Source: Bacillota bacterium
GTDB taxonomy: Bacteria; Bacillota; Bacilli; Paenibacillales; UBA4045
Reading direction: 5' to 3'
Assembly (NCBI GenBank): GCA_023441055.1
Contig: JAEZQY010000036.1
Span: 1 to 64,000, forward strand
DNA: 64,000 nucleotides
The notes beneath the pieces are model-generated. The model did not search any database, was not told the origin of the DNA, and saw only the letters and a list, made by a program, of their open reading frames with translations. This document shows positions 8,248 through 17,126 of this stretch, piece by piece (the stretch's first letter is position 1; each line of letters opens with the position of its first letter). Made by a program: the position numbers and the translations under genes.

Positions 8248-9411
8248 ATGGCATTTATTCTAACGATTATTCTGATCTTGTTGTTCACGAAAGTTGCAGG
8301 CGATTTATCTGTACGTATGGGACAACCGGCGGTACTGGGCAAATTAATCATTGGGGTCGTATTAGGACCAGCTGCATTAGGATGGATTGAACCTGGGGGT
8401 TTGGTCGATGAATTCGCAGAGATTGGCGTGATCCTGCTGATGTTCATTGCTGGATTAGAGACGGACTTGGATCAGCTTAAGAAGAGCTGGAAAGCCGCTC
8501 TGGCTGTTGCAGTCGGGGGTATAATACTCCCATTCATCGGCGGTTACCTGGTTGGGATCGCGTTCGGATTCAGTGTGAATTATTCCTTATTCTTCGGCGT
8601 GATCTTCTGTGCCACATCAGTGAGCATCTCGGTGCAAGTGCTCAAGGAAATGAATAAGCTGAGCTCAAGAGAAGGAACAACAATACTGGGTGCCGCTGTG
8701 ATTGATGATGTGCTCGTCATTCTATTGCTGGCCTTCATGATCAGTATAGTCGGGGTTGGCAATGATGTATCCATTGGCCTGATGATCGGGAAGAAGCTGC
8801 TGTTCTTCGTGGTTATTTTGCTGGCAGGCTGGTTCGCGGTACCGAAGATTATGAAGTGGATGGCGCCGCTGCGAGTCACAGAAGCTGTTGTCACCTCGGC
8901 CTTGCTGATTTGTCTAGCATTCGCTTACTTCGCAGAGCGGTTGGACATGGCGGGCATTATCGGCGCATTCGCTGCTGGAATCGCGGTAGCCCAAACCGGC
9001 TTCAGGCATCAGGTTGAGGAAAAGATACAACCGATCGCCTACTCGATCTTCGTCCCCTTCTTCTTCGTCAGCATTGGTCTTTCCGTGTCCTTCACAGGAA
9101 TTGCGGCGCAGTGGTGGTTCATTCTTGTGATTACGATCATGGCGATATTCACCAAGCTGGCCGGCGGATGGCTGGGTGCAAGACTGACTGGATTCAGTGG
9201 AAGATCCTCATTAATCATTGGCGCTGGCATGGTAAGCCGGGGAGAGGTTGCGCTCATCATCGGCGCAATTGGACTACAAGCGGGGCTGGTGCTGCCTGAG
9301 TATTATACTTCAGTCGTTATTATGGTGATAATTACGACGCTCGTCACTCCGCCGCTATTGAAGTTATGTTATAAGAACGTTGTTGACACGCCACCAAATG
9401 GTGACCTATAA
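8248..9411 (+). CDS. CPA2 family cation:proton antiporter (KefB/NapA type)
   Basis: A 387-aa polytopic membrane protein with about 11-12 transmembrane segments and no soluble C-terminal RCK domain. Typical CPA2 features are the early GQPAVLGKLIIGVVLGP segment, the IAGLETDLDQLKKSW loop, GAAVIDDVLVI with the paired aspartates, and the GMVSRGEVALII motif near the end. It exchanges Na+ or K+ for protons. The ATG is preceded by TGGAGG. Its last 30 bp contain the promoter and first operator of the downstream ArsR gene. Confidence 0.88.
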   Translation: MAFILTIILILLFTKVAGDLSVRMGQPAVLGKLIIGVVLGPAALGWIEPGGLVDEFAEIGVILLMFIAGLETDLDQLKKSWKAALAVAVGGIILPFIGGYLVGIAFGFSVNYSLFFGVIFCATSVSISVQVLKEMNKLSSREGTTILGAAVIDDVLVILLLAFMISIVGVGNDVSIGLMIGKKLLFFVVILLAGWFAVPKIMKWMAPLRVTEAVVTSALLICLAFAYFAERLDMAGIIGAFAAGIAVAQTGFRHQVEEKIQPIAYSIFVPFFFVSIGLSVSFTGIAAQWWFILVITIMAIFTKLAGGWLGARLTGFSGRSSLIIGAGMVSRGEVALIIGAIGLQAGLVLPEYYTSVVIMVIITTLVTPPLLKLCYKNVVDTPPNGDL

Positions 9412-9433
9412 TTAAAACCGCCACCATATGGTG
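9383..9433 (+). promoter_or_regulatory. Promoter with two palindromic operators ahead of the arsR-type operon
   Basis: TTGACA (9383-9388) and TATAAT (9407-9412) are 18 bp apart. The near-palindrome CACCAAATGGTG (9392-9403) fills the spacer. The perfect 12-bp palindrome CACCATATGGTG lies at 9422-9433, downstream of the predicted start point. The two are 30 bp centre to centre, or three helical turns. This is a classic repressor arrangement, most likely for the ArsR protein encoded next. Confidence 0.82.
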
Positions 9434-9454
9434 TCTCGAATTGGAGGGAGTGTT

Positions 9455-9784
9455 GTGGGTAAGAGCATGCCTGTGCGAGATGTGTTCGATGCGATAGCAG
9501 ATCCCACTAGGCGTAGACTGATCAGTCTGTTGGCGCAGGCTGAGGAGAAACCGCTGCATGAGCTAACACCTGAGTTCGATATGGGACGAACAGCAGTATC
9601 CAAGCATCTAATCGTCCTCAAGGAAGCTGGATTGGTGCTTGACCGCAAGGTTGGAAGGGAAACGCGATTTCGGCTCAATGCTTCACCGCTACGAGAAGTT
9701 CAGGATTGGGCGGCCTACTACAGCAAGTTCTGGACGGAGAACATGATGCGCTTAAACCAATTGTTAGAGGAGGAAGAAGAGTGA
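9455..9784 (+). CDS. ArsR-family winged-helix repressor
   Basis: A 109-aa dimeric DNA-binding protein of the ArsR type that partners SRPBCC proteins. Helix-turn-helix residues are visible in RDVFDAIADPTRRRLISLL and DMGRTAVSKHLIVLKEAGLV, and the C-terminus has the LREVQDWAAYYSKFW helix typical of this subgroup. No metal-binding CxC motif is present, so a non-metal ligand is likely. GTG 9455 follows GGAGGG; an ATG at 9428 lies inside an operator and lacks a ribosome site. It probably represses its own operon through the two CACC-type palindromes. It overlaps the next gene by GTGA. Confidence 0.88.
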   Translation: MGKSMPVRDVFDAIADPTRRRLISLLAQAEEKPLHELTPEFDMGRTAVSKHLIVLKEAGLVLDRKVGRETRFRLNASPLREVQDWAAYYSKFWTENMMRLNQLLEEEEE

Positions 9785-10179
9785 GTTTAACCTTATCACT
9801 GGATTTCCAGTACACTACGTCAATTGAGAAGCTCTGGTCAGCCTTGACTGACTCCAAGAAGCTGGCAAATTGGGTGCTGGAGAATAATTTTCAACCAATT
9901 GTAGGGTATCGCTTCCAGTTCCGCAATGAACCTTCTGAATGGTGGGACGGCATTATTGATGGTGAGGTGTTAGTTGTGGAACCGCCTAGCCGCCTGTCTT
10001 ACACATGGGGAGTCGGTGAAGAAATCCATACGGTAACCTGGACGCTTCAGGACTTAGGCAATGGGAAGGTCAATCTGCATCTCGAACAGACTGGAATTTC
10101 GAATGTTCATGGCTACGAAGGTGCTAAGCATGGCTGGAGCAGCTGGTGCGTCAAGCTTAACGAGTTAATAGGAGAATAG
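9781..10179 (+). CDS. SRPBCC/AHSA1-domain protein
   Basis: A 132-aa single-domain protein of the START-like (AHSA1) fold. Recognisable features are the FQYTTSIEKLWSALTDSKKLANW opening split over strand and helix, the EWWDGIIDGEVLVVEPPSRLSYTW strand pair, and the GWSSWCVKLNELI closing helix. These proteins bind hydrophobic ligands in a deep cavity and are often co-transcribed with an ArsR repressor, as here. GTG 9781 overlaps the arsR stop, so translation is coupled. The ligand is unknown, but a UvrA-like protein downstream suggests a DNA-binding or intercalating toxic compound. Confidence 0.85.
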   Translation: MSLTLSLDFQYTTSIEKLWSALTDSKKLANWVLENNFQPIVGYRFQFRNEPSEWWDGIIDGEVLVVEPPSRLSYTWGVGEEIHTVTWTLQDLGNGKVNLHLEQTGISNVHGYEGAKHGWSSWCVKLNELIGE

Positions 10180-12470
10180 TGCTGATAGATGGTTGGATAG
10201 AAAGGATGTCGAGCGTGAGCAGAGCTAACCAGGAGTACATTGTCATTAGAGGCGCGAGGGAGAATAACCTCAAGCATGTATCACTGAGCATTCCTAAGCG
10301 GAAGATCTCGATCTTCACAGGTGTTTCCGGATCCGGTAAATCGTCCATTGTATTCGATACGATTGCAGCAGAGTCTACCCGATTGTTGAACGAGAATTTC
10401 AGCATATTCGTTCGTACATTCTTGCCTCGCGTTCCACAGCCGGATACGGATGGCATTGAGAATCTCAGTATGGCTGTCATTGTAGATCAGAAGCGTCTGG
10501 GCGGCGGGTCGCATTCCACGATGGGAACGATTACGGATATCTCCCCGATTCTCCGACTGCTGTTCTCCCGCGCGGGTCAACCTTATGTTGGACAACCGTA
10601 TATGTTCTCCTTCAACGATCCGCAAGGCATGTGTCCAGCCTGTAACGGAATTGGCCGTAAGCTTGGTGTTGATTTGAGCAAGGCGCTTGATATGTCCAAG
10701 TCGCTGAACGATGGAGCTATCCAACTGCCAGACTATGCGGTGAATAGCTGGGAATGGAGCATGATTGTACATCTAGGCAGCTTCGATTTCGATAAGAAGC
10801 TCAGCGATTATTCGAATGAAGAGTTGGAGCAGCTGCTATATTCGAAGGCTAAGAAAGTTCAGATGGACTTCGGCGGTAAGGCCATGAATATTACAGTGGA
10901 AGGCGTTATCGAGAAATTCACGAATAAATACATCAAGCAGGATGTGAAGGCGAAGTCCGAGCGCACACAGCGCGCGGTCATGCCGTTCATCGCTGAAGGT
11001 CCCTGCACCGGCTGCGGCAGGTCAAGGCTGAGTCAAGCTGCGCTAAGCTGCAGGATCAATGGACGCAATATAGCGGAGCTGTCAGCGATGGAGGTTGGAT
11101 TGCTGCTAGATTTCATACGGAAAATCGATGACACGACAGTGGCTCCAATCGTCAAATCGCTAGCGGAACGATTGCAGCATCTGGTCGATATCGGACTCGA
11201 CTACTTAACGCTGGATCGTGAGACCGATACCTTATCCGGCGGGGAGTCGCAACGTGTCAAGATGGTCAAGCACTTAAGCGGCAGTCTGGTTGATGTCACT
11301 TACATCTTCGATGAGCCAAGCGTTGGCTTGCATCCGCGTGATGTCCATCGATTGAATGAGTTGCTGCAGAAGCTGCGTGACAAGGGCAATACAGTCATTG
11401 TCGTCGAGCATGATCCGGATGTGATTAAGGTCGCAGATCATATTGTCGATGTCGGACCTCATGCTGGCAGTCGCGGCGGTACAATCGTATATGAAGGAAG
11501 CTACGAGGGGCTGCTCGAAGCAGATACGCTGACGGGCAGACATTTGAAACGATCGCTGCAGCTGAAGCAAGCATGCAGACAGCCATCCGGCAAGCTGTCC
11601 ATCGTTAATGCCACGCTGCATAATCTGCAAGGGGTGAGTGTAGATATTCCAACCGGCGTGTTGACTGTCGTGACAGGTGTCGCCGGTTCTGGCAAGAGCA
11701 CCTTGATTAACCAGGTGTTCCTCAAGCAGCATCCGGATGCGATCGTCATCGACCAGTCCGCTGTTGGCGTATCCACAAGATCGAATCCGGCAACCTATAC
11801 GGGCATTATGGATGATGTGCGTAAGGCATTCGCTGCTGCGAATAAGGTGAATGCAGGGTTATTCAGCTTTAATTCCAAAGGAGCCTGTGAGCATTGCCAA
11901 GGTCTGGGCGTGGTGTATACGGATCTGGCCTTCCTGGACAGTGTGAAGTTGCCGTGTGAAGTATGCGGAGGCAAGCGATTCAAGGAAGAGGTGCTTGCCT
12001 ACAAGCTGAATGGTCAATCGATTGCAGATGTACTGGGAATGAATGTCGAGGAGGCGCTGGCGTTCTTCGAGCTTAAGGAGGTCGTGCGTAAGCTTCAGGC
12101 GATGAGGGATGTTGGGCTTGATTATATTACGCTAGGTCAGCCGCTCAGTTCGCTGTCTGGCGGGGAATGTCAGCGGATCAAGCTGGCCAGCGAGCTGCAT
12201 AAGAAGGGCAGCATCTATGTGATGGATGAGCCTACGACCGGGCTGCATATGTCCGATATCGGCCAGCTCCTGGGCATGATGAATCGATTAGTGGATGCCG
12301 GTAATACAGTGATTGTAGTCGAGCATAACCTAGATGTGATCAGCCAAGCAGATTGGATCATCGATATGGGGCCAGACGGAGGAAGCAGGGGAGGCCAGGT
12401 GGTGTTCGAGGGGCCGCCTGCGCAGATCATCCAGGCTAAGCAGTCGATAACGGGGAGATACTTAGCATAA
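10179..12470 (+). CDS. UvrA-like double ABC ATPase (UvrA2/DrrC type)
   Basis: A 763-aa protein clearly shorter than housekeeping UvrA (about 950 aa) and lacking most of the UvrB-binding/insertion region. Both ABC modules are intact: Walker A GVSGSGKSS near 50 and GVAGSGKST near 505, signatures LSGGESQR and LSGGECQR, and Walker B sequences ending in DEPSVGLHP and DEPTTGLH. Cysteine pairs for zinc modules appear in CPACNG, CTGCG, CEHCQG and CEVCGG. Such UvrA2-like proteins give tolerance to DNA-binding drugs or assist repair. GTG 10179 overlaps the SRPBCC stop and follows GGAG; ATG 10206 is an alternative start. Confidence 0.87.
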   Translation: MLIDGWIERMSSVSRANQEYIVIRGARENNLKHVSLSIPKRKISIFTGVSGSGKSSIVFDTIAAESTRLLNENFSIFVRTFLPRVPQPDTDGIENLSMAVIVDQKRLGGGSHSTMGTITDISPILRLLFSRAGQPYVGQPYMFSFNDPQGMCPACNGIGRKLGVDLSKALDMSKSLNDGAIQLPDYAVNSWEWSMIVHLGSFDFDKKLSDYSNEELEQLLYSKAKKVQMDFGGKAMNITVEGVIEKFTNKYIKQDVKAKSERTQRAVMPFIAEGPCTGCGRSRLSQAALSCRINGRNIAELSAMEVGLLLDFIRKIDDTTVAPIVKSLAERLQHLVDIGLDYLTLDRETDTLSGGESQRVKMVKHLSGSLVDVTYIFDEPSVGLHPRDVHRLNELLQKLRDKGNTVIVVEHDPDVIKVADHIVDVGPHAGSRGGTIVYEGSYEGLLEADTLTGRHLKRSLQLKQACRQPSGKLSIVNATLHNLQGVSVDIPTGVLTVVTGVAGSGKSTLINQVFLKQHPDAIVIDQSAVGVSTRSNPATYTGIMDDVRKAFAAANKVNAGLFSFNSKGACEHCQGLGVVYTDLAFLDSVKLPCEVCGGKRFKEEVLAYKLNGQSIADVLGMNVEEALAFFELKEVVRKLQAMRDVGLDYITLGQPLSSLSGGECQRIKLASELHKKGSIYVMDEPTTGLHMSDIGQLLGMMNRLVDAGNTVIVVEHNLDVISQADWIIDMGPDGGSRGGQVVFEGPPAQIIQAKQSITGRYLA

Positions 12471-12505
12471 TCAAGTTTTTATGAGAGGTAGGAAGGAGAA
12501 GGACA

Positions 12506-13213
12506 ATGGGGTTCTTCAAGGATATGATCGCGGTATTCAAGAAGCGAGAGCTAGGTTTCATTGAGCGCATTCAAGAATCGGATGATGTGTATTCGTTTAT
12601 TTTCGAGAAGGACAAGACCTTAACCTGGCAAGCCGGGCAGTACGGGCTATTCAGCATTGCACATAAGTCCATTAAGAATCCGACTAAGCCATTCAGTATC
12701 GCTGCGGCGCCTGCTGAGCAAGTGGTTAGACTGACTACGGTAATTCGTGATCAACCAAGTGAGTTTAAACAGGCGTTGATGGAATTGAAGCAGGGGATGG
12801 CTGTGAAAATGAGCGGGCCAGTAGGGCATTTCAATGTGGATACCAGCAGTCCCGCACTCCTGGTCGCAGGTGGGATTGGCATTACGCCATTCCGTGCCAT
12901 CTTGAAGCAGATGGAGGCGGTAGGGAGGAGAGGTGAGAATCCTATCCACTTGCTTTATTTGGACAGTGATCGGGAACATGTGTTCAGAGAAGAGTTGGAC
13001 GGGATTTCGGAAAACCTATCGATTGGCATCAGTTATCTGGATTCTAAGGAACAGTTGTATCAGGAGATTGACAGCTTCAATAAGCAGCATAAGCATGCTG
13101 GGAAGTATAGTCTCGCAGGACCTAAGTCAATGATAGATTCACTCGCTGATCATCTGCAGAAGCATGAGGTATTGAAGAAGAGCATTAAGATGGATTCGTT
13201 CTTCGGGTATTGA
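12506..13213 (+). CDS. FAD/NAD(P)-binding ferredoxin reductase-like oxidoreductase
   Basis: A 235-aa flavoprotein of the FNR superfamily without a ferredoxin domain. The FAD-binding barrel shows KPFSIAAAP. The NAD(P)-binding lobe starts at LLVAGGIGITPFRAIL and contains the HLLYLDSDREHVF and YSLAGPKSMID blocks. The C-terminus ends with an aromatic FFGY, typical of this superfamily. It follows the UvrA-like gene by 35 bp and may be the last gene of the arsR operon, perhaps reducing the same compound the operon detoxifies. Its electron acceptor cannot be inferred. Confidence 0.85.
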   Translation: MGFFKDMIAVFKKRELGFIERIQESDDVYSFIFEKDKTLTWQAGQYGLFSIAHKSIKNPTKPFSIAAAPAEQVVRLTTVIRDQPSEFKQALMELKQGMAVKMSGPVGHFNVDTSSPALLVAGGIGITPFRAILKQMEAVGRRGENPIHLLYLDSDREHVFREELDGISENLSIGISYLDSKEQLYQEIDSFNKQHKHAGKYSLAGPKSMIDSLADHLQKHEVLKKSIKMDSFFGY

Positions 13214-13416
13214 TCATACCGTACAATGCGGACAGTTTTGTAATCTGTGTTGTACGGGTTACTCCTTCATATAAGTAGTAATGGGTAAGGTAAAAGTTGT
13301 ATGCTCCGCTAACAAATTGAAGTGTGGTAGATTAATAATGAATATGTTATCATTGGAATGGATATGTGATTGAGTTTCCCTTAATAAATGCGGAATTCTT
13401 GGAGGGGATAATAACC

Positions 13417-13662
13417 ATGGACGAAATTAAACAAATACTTAAAGCCATACAACATGCACAGGAAGAGACACATGCAAAAATGGTAGCGATTGAAGACACT
13501 ATGTTAAATCAATTCAGAGAAGTGAAACAAGATACAAACAAGCGATTTGATAAGGTGGACGCTGAGTTCAGACACATCAAAAGAAGACTCGATCGAATTG
13601 ACACTGACTTAGATACTGCATTAGATAGAATTGAAATGATAGAGGGACAACAGCCTAATTAG
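13417..13662 (+). CDS. Small coiled-coil protein
   Basis: An 81-aa, almost wholly helical and highly charged protein with heptad spacing throughout (KQILKAIQHAQEETHAKM, then FDKVDAEFRHIKRRLDRID). The ATG at 13417 lies behind GGAGGGG; the open frame extends 17 codons further upstream without a ribosome site. Similar short coiled coils are common in phage-derived and Bacillus genomes without known function. The stop codon lies within the stem of its own terminator. Confidence 0.7.
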   Translation: MDEIKQILKAIQHAQEETHAKMVAIEDTMLNQFREVKQDTNKRFDKVDAEFRHIKRRLDRIDTDLDTALDRIEMIEGQQPN

Positions 13663-13673
13663 GCTGTTTTTTA
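13649..13673 (+). terminator. Terminator overlapping the end of the coiled-coil gene
   Basis: CAGCCTAATTAGGCTG is a perfect palindrome extended by AA/TT, followed by a run of six T. It marks the end of the core-like left segment. Confidence 0.85.
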
Positions 13674-13720
13674 ATTGATCTTTTATCGGTAAAGAGTTTT
13701 CGTGATTTTCGCTTGTTCGG

Positions 13721-13764
13721 TTCCATGAACTTATTTTATTATTTTCATGGATAATTTCATGGAA
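13721..13764. repeat. CATGGA/TCCATG inverted repeat cluster
   Basis: TTCCATGAA (13721-13729) is matched by its exact reverse complement TTCATGGAA (13756-13764), with a third TTTCATGGA copy at 13743-13751. The surrounding intergenic DNA (13674-14086) is AT-rich and holds no convincing gene. The role, whether operator or recombinase accessory site, is unknown. Confidence 0.45.
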
Positions 13765-13941
13765 AAGCTGCAGAGAAGATTATAATACTAAAAATAGATG
13801 ATTAACATATTTTTAGTTTAAACATACTACAAACAAATATGTACTATAGATAATAGCAATAGACCCTTTTATTAATTAAGTCCGATAATATATATTATGT
13901 AAACTAATCTAAACCTTCGCAAAATCAACCTTTTACCCCTC

Positions 13942-13972
13942 AAGTTCGCATAACAACTGTTATTAGGAACTT
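13942..13972. other. Nested imperfect palindrome, candidate recombinase crossover site
   Basis: Outer arms AAGTTC (13942-13947) and GAACTT (13967-13972) enclose inner arms TAACA and TGTTA (13951-13962) around a 2-bp centre. A further CTCAAGTT direct copy starts about 13978. The size (about 31 bp) and two-arm symmetry resemble core sites of tyrosine recombinases, and a recombinase gene starts about 115 bp downstream. No second copy was identified, so att-site status is unproven. Confidence 0.35.
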
Positions 13973-14086
13973 CGCTTCTCAAGTTGACCATAATTTATCT
14001 GTGAACGAGTTATCACACTTTGAACGATAATGTTCTATTTTTGAACACGTTATTTATTATGTTCATAAATTATGGAGGTGCGTTTC

Positions 14087-14992
14087 TTGAATATTCAACA
14101 CGCGATTGATGAATTTTTAATGTTTATTAAGATTGAAAAGAATTATTCCGACCATACGGTAAACGGATATTCTTATGATTTGGAAAGTTTCAAGGAGTTT
14201 TTAGTAAGACATCGTCGTTCGCTAGAGCTAACTGAAATAACTAGAGCTACTGTACGCCGCTATATCCAGGAACAAGTCTCTAAATATCAAATTAAGCCGC
14301 GTACTATTAATCGCAGGATTTCGTGCTTAAAATCCTTTGTTGGTTATTGCCTAAGAGAAAATATTATTGAAACTGACTTCATGGCCGGCATTGATACACC
14401 AAAGATGGCTGATAATTTGCCAGTTTATATGACGTTACTCGAACTCCAGCAGCTTTTTCGCTTCTTAGAAAATAACGCTTTGCGTTTACGAAAAAGAAAC
14501 GAATTAATGTTTAAGCTTTTAGCTACAACTGGCATGAGACGTTCAGAAATTTTAAATCTCAAATGGGAACAAGTTAATTTATCAAATAGTACTCTTCGGG
14601 TCGCTGGGAAAGGAAAAAAGGAACGTCTCCTCCCCCTTCATCCGATTGTCATCCCATTATTTAGTCCGTATATGGATACTCTTCAAGAATATCAGTTGCA
14701 TGGAACAGAGCCAGTATTCCTAAATAAAAACGGAAATAAGCTAGATCCGCGCGGATTGCATAAAACATTTAAGGAAATATTGGAGAAAGCCGGGCTTCCT
14801 CCAAAGCGATTCTCACTTCACCATTTAAGACATACTTTTGCAACCCTTCTATTACAAGAAAATAAGGAAAATGTTGATTTAAGGATCGTACAAGAACTAT
14901 TAGGCCACGAAAGTTTAGTGACGACTCAAATTTATACGCATGTTGATTTTGAACAAAAGAAGAAAGCAATTGATTCCTTTAAAATCTCTTAG
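14087..14992 (+). CDS. Tyrosine recombinase (XerC/D-like integrase)
   Basis: A 301-aa site-specific recombinase with an N-terminal SAM-like core-binding domain (DEFLMFIKIEKNYSDHTVNG) and a C-terminal catalytic domain. Active-site residues are the Arg of TTGMRRSEIL, the Lys of VAGKGKKERL, HHLRHTF, the LGHESL histidine and the tyrosine of QIYTHVD. TTG 14087 has an ideal GGAGGTG upstream, whereas the ATG at 14072 overlaps that site and has none. Length and layout are like XerC/XerD, not a long phage integrase. It converges on the second recombinase with a 14-bp 3' overlap. It may mobilise the defence island, though no attachment sites are proven. Confidence 0.9.
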   Translation: MNIQHAIDEFLMFIKIEKNYSDHTVNGYSYDLESFKEFLVRHRRSLELTEITRATVRRYIQEQVSKYQIKPRTINRRISCLKSFVGYCLRENIIETDFMAGIDTPKMADNLPVYMTLLELQQLFRFLENNALRLRKRNELMFKLLATTGMRRSEILNLKWEQVNLSNSTLRVAGKGKKERLLPLHPIVIPLFSPYMDTLQEYQLHGTEPVFLNKNGNKLDPRGLHKTFKEILEKAGLPPKRFSLHHLRHTFATLLLQENKENVDLRIVQELLGHESLVTTQIYTHVDFEQKKKAIDSFKIS

Positions 14993-16436
14993 GGAAACTA
15001 GATTGGTTTGGATAGTACGGCGTATGCAACGGTATATTAAGTGACATTCCTGATTGCTGCAGATCGGGTTGATAGCCTGGCACATACTGCTGCGGATACA
15101 TATCTTGATGCTGGTATGGTACATATTCTCCCCTATACTGCTGTGATTGCATGAATTGTTGTTGGTGCATGTTCGAATACATTTGGTTCATGAGCTGTAC
15201 AGTATATTGATTTGGTAATTCGGGGGCAATGTAAGTTAAATAACTTGTTTCATTGCCTCCCGTTCTCATCATTTCATACTGTTTTTGATAAGCATATTGA
15301 AGAATCGATTCCCTGAATATATTTACATAATTATTATTTTTCTTTTGGAAATCATATGCTCTCGGCAATTCTAAACTAAATGAATTTAAGTCTAATTGAA
15401 TGCCTTTGCCTTCCAATTCCAGTGCGGTTTCGATCAACGTTTCAAGTAAAACTTGTGCAGCCCTTATTTCTTTGACTTGTCTTAAATTAGTTAATATATA
15501 GCTTGTAACGTTTCCCTTGAAGAATTTTTCCGAATGTCCTAACAGATAACGAATTGAATCATCCGGAACACCCATTTCACTAATCAAAGTTGTTAAAGTG
15601 TATCTGAAACCATGTGGCGTGAAATTTATTTGTGTATTTTCCGTTGCTTTTTCGCCTACTTTATCTTTGCTTGTCCACCTTAAATGTTCACACACCCTTT
15701 TCACGATGTAATTGAATTGTTTGTTGGCCAGTGGTTTTCCCTGAAGGCCATATAGTAAGGATTCTTCTAGATCTCTCCCATCAATATATTCTTCCAACCT
15801 TAAAAGAAGCTTTGGAGGTAATGGGATAAATAGTTCATTGTTTTTACTGTTTCGTTTTGTTAATTCTTTTTCAGGATTATGTTGTGTTTTTTTCTTTTCG
15901 ACCTTAAGCTCCACCCCACCATTATGAATTGATATTGACTTTACTTTTAACTTTTTTAAAGTTGAGTTTCGAAATGAGGTGAACATAGCCAAATGAACGG
16001 CAATTAAAACCGGTATACCTTCTTCTTCTAGTTCGATCGCGGCTTTATACATTTGACGAAATTCGTTAATATTAAGATGATCTGAATGTCGCTCATCAGT
16101 ATAATCATTAACTTTAATAACGGAGAATGGGTTCCCAGTTATCACACCTATTCTGTTATAATGAGAGAACATTGAAACTAGTGTAGCTAGTTTTTGTTGG
16201 ATGGATTTGGGGCTGTAAAACTCCTCCAGTTCAGAAATCCAAGTCTTCCCTAGCTCGTAAGTTACATTTTCAAGAATGGGTTCGATTTCTCTGTCCGCCA
16301 TATAATCTACAATATCGTTGATATTCTTATTGTATACTCTAATTGTGTTAGATGCCCACGAACTATTTACTTCGGCGAATTTTCGAAAAGCTTCCATTAA
16401 ATTTGTTTTCGGGGTGATCCCAGTTTTTGTCGTCAT
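14979..16436 (-). CDS. Second tyrosine recombinase with Gln/Tyr/Pro-rich tail
   Basis: A 485-aa protein. The N-terminal half has a core-binding-like helical domain. The catalytic part contains an Arg in SFRNSTLKKLKV, a lysine-rich beta region, HGFRYTLTTLI, LGHSEKF and a candidate nucleophile in VTSYILTNL. The last 85 or so residues are unusual for the family: rich in Q, Y, M and P (for example QQQFMQSQQYRGEY), probably disordered. ATG 16436 follows TAGGAGGTC; the 18 codons upstream have no ribosome site. It is convergent with and overlaps the XerC-like gene by 14 bp. It could be a phage/ICE-type integrase or part of a recombinase pair. Confidence 0.8.
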   Translation of the reverse strand: MTTKTGITPKTNLMEAFRKFAEVNSSWASNTIRVYNKNINDIVDYMADREIEPILENVTYELGKTWISELEEFYSPKSIQQKLATLVSMFSHYNRIGVITGNPFSVIKVNDYTDERHSDHLNINEFRQMYKAAIELEEEGIPVLIAVHLAMFTSFRNSTLKKLKVKSISIHNGGVELKVEKKKTQHNPEKELTKRNSKNNELFIPLPPKLLLRLEEYIDGRDLEESLLYGLQGKPLANKQFNYIVKRVCEHLRWTSKDKVGEKATENTQINFTPHGFRYTLTTLISEMGVPDDSIRYLLGHSEKFFKGNVTSYILTNLRQVKEIRAAQVLLETLIETALELEGKGIQLDLNSFSLELPRAYDFQKKNNNYVNIFRESILQYAYQKQYEMMRTGGNETSYLTYIAPELPNQYTVQLMNQMYSNMHQQQFMQSQQYRGEYVPYQHQDMYPQQYVPGYQPDLQQSGMSLNIPLHTPYYPNQSSFPKRF

Positions 16437-16479
16437 TATAATATGACCTCCTAAGTAGTTATTATAGAAATAATGAACG

Positions 16480-16544
16480 AAAAAAAGCACCCAGTTTCCT
16501 TAAATACAGTACATAAAAGTACCATATCCAGAAAACTGAATGCT
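16480..16544 (-). terminator. Minus-strand terminator upstream of the second recombinase
   Basis: AGCA-cc-CAGTTT pairs with AAACTG-aa-TGCT (16533-16544). Read on the minus strand, the structure is followed by seven T (16480-16486). It would end transcripts from the 89-aa gene. Confidence 0.5.
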
Positions 16545-16708
16545 CCTCAGATTTTCGAATTTATTCCTCGCTCAATATTCTATTAATTTTAACTATACAG
16601 GATATATTTTAATTTGGATAGTAAAAGTGAAACTATTTTTATATTAAGCATTATTATCGTTTTTTTATGTTAATAAAAAGTTGACAATCCGTTATATGGA
16701 TAGATGCT

Positions 16709-16978
16709 TCATTTTATTTCATTTATATTCAACAGGTTTTTCAACTTCGAATTTTGAATCGAGAGTGATATATTTTTGTCTATTAATTCTTTATATTGTT
16801 CGTTCAAGGAAGCAGTGAGACCATCCTGATATGCAGTATTATATGCATCATTTAATAAAATACTAACCGTTTCGGCAATAGCAACATGATCAAATGTATA
16901 GATAAGAATTTCCTCAACACCATCTGTAAAAAATATAGTCGCATCTACAATAATATATGGTTTAAATTTATTCCCCAT
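16709..16978 (-). CDS. Small protein of unknown function (89 aa)
   Basis: A short protein with a beta-strand-like N-terminus (YIIVDATIFFTDGVEEILI) and a helical, coiled-coil-prone C-terminal half. No family is recognised. A strong GGGGGAG ribosome site precedes the ATG at 16978. It lies alone in AT-rich accessory DNA between the recombinase and the decayed DUF2200 gene, with its own terminator. Confidence 0.6.
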   Translation of the reverse strand: MGNKFKPYIIVDATIFFTDGVEEILIYTFDHVAIAETVSILLNDAYNTAYQDGLTASLNEQYKELIDKNISLSIQNSKLKNLLNINEIK

Positions 16979-17060
16979 ATTTCTAACTCCCCCTATTTAG
17001 GTCTCGGTGAGGATAACAATTAGATGATGCTCGATTGAAATCCTCATGTCAGAAAAATCA

Positions 17061-17107
17061 TAAATGTTTAAATTATAAACGCTTAACGCAAAACGTATAA
17101 ACATTTA
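17061..17107. repeat. 10-bp perfect inverted repeat TAAATGTTTA / TAAACATTTA
   Basis: Arms at 17061-17070 and 17098-17107 are exact reverse complements. On the minus strand the second arm is followed by TGATTTTTCTG, so it could terminate transcription from the decayed genes upstream. An operator or recombination site is also possible. Confidence 0.4.
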
Positions 17108-17126
17108 ATCTTTTCTCGAATTTGAA

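Noticed and set aside
14021..14035. GAACGATAATGTTC near the recombinase as a LexA box
   Set aside because: The half-sites are six bases apart, not four, and no promoter is arranged around it.
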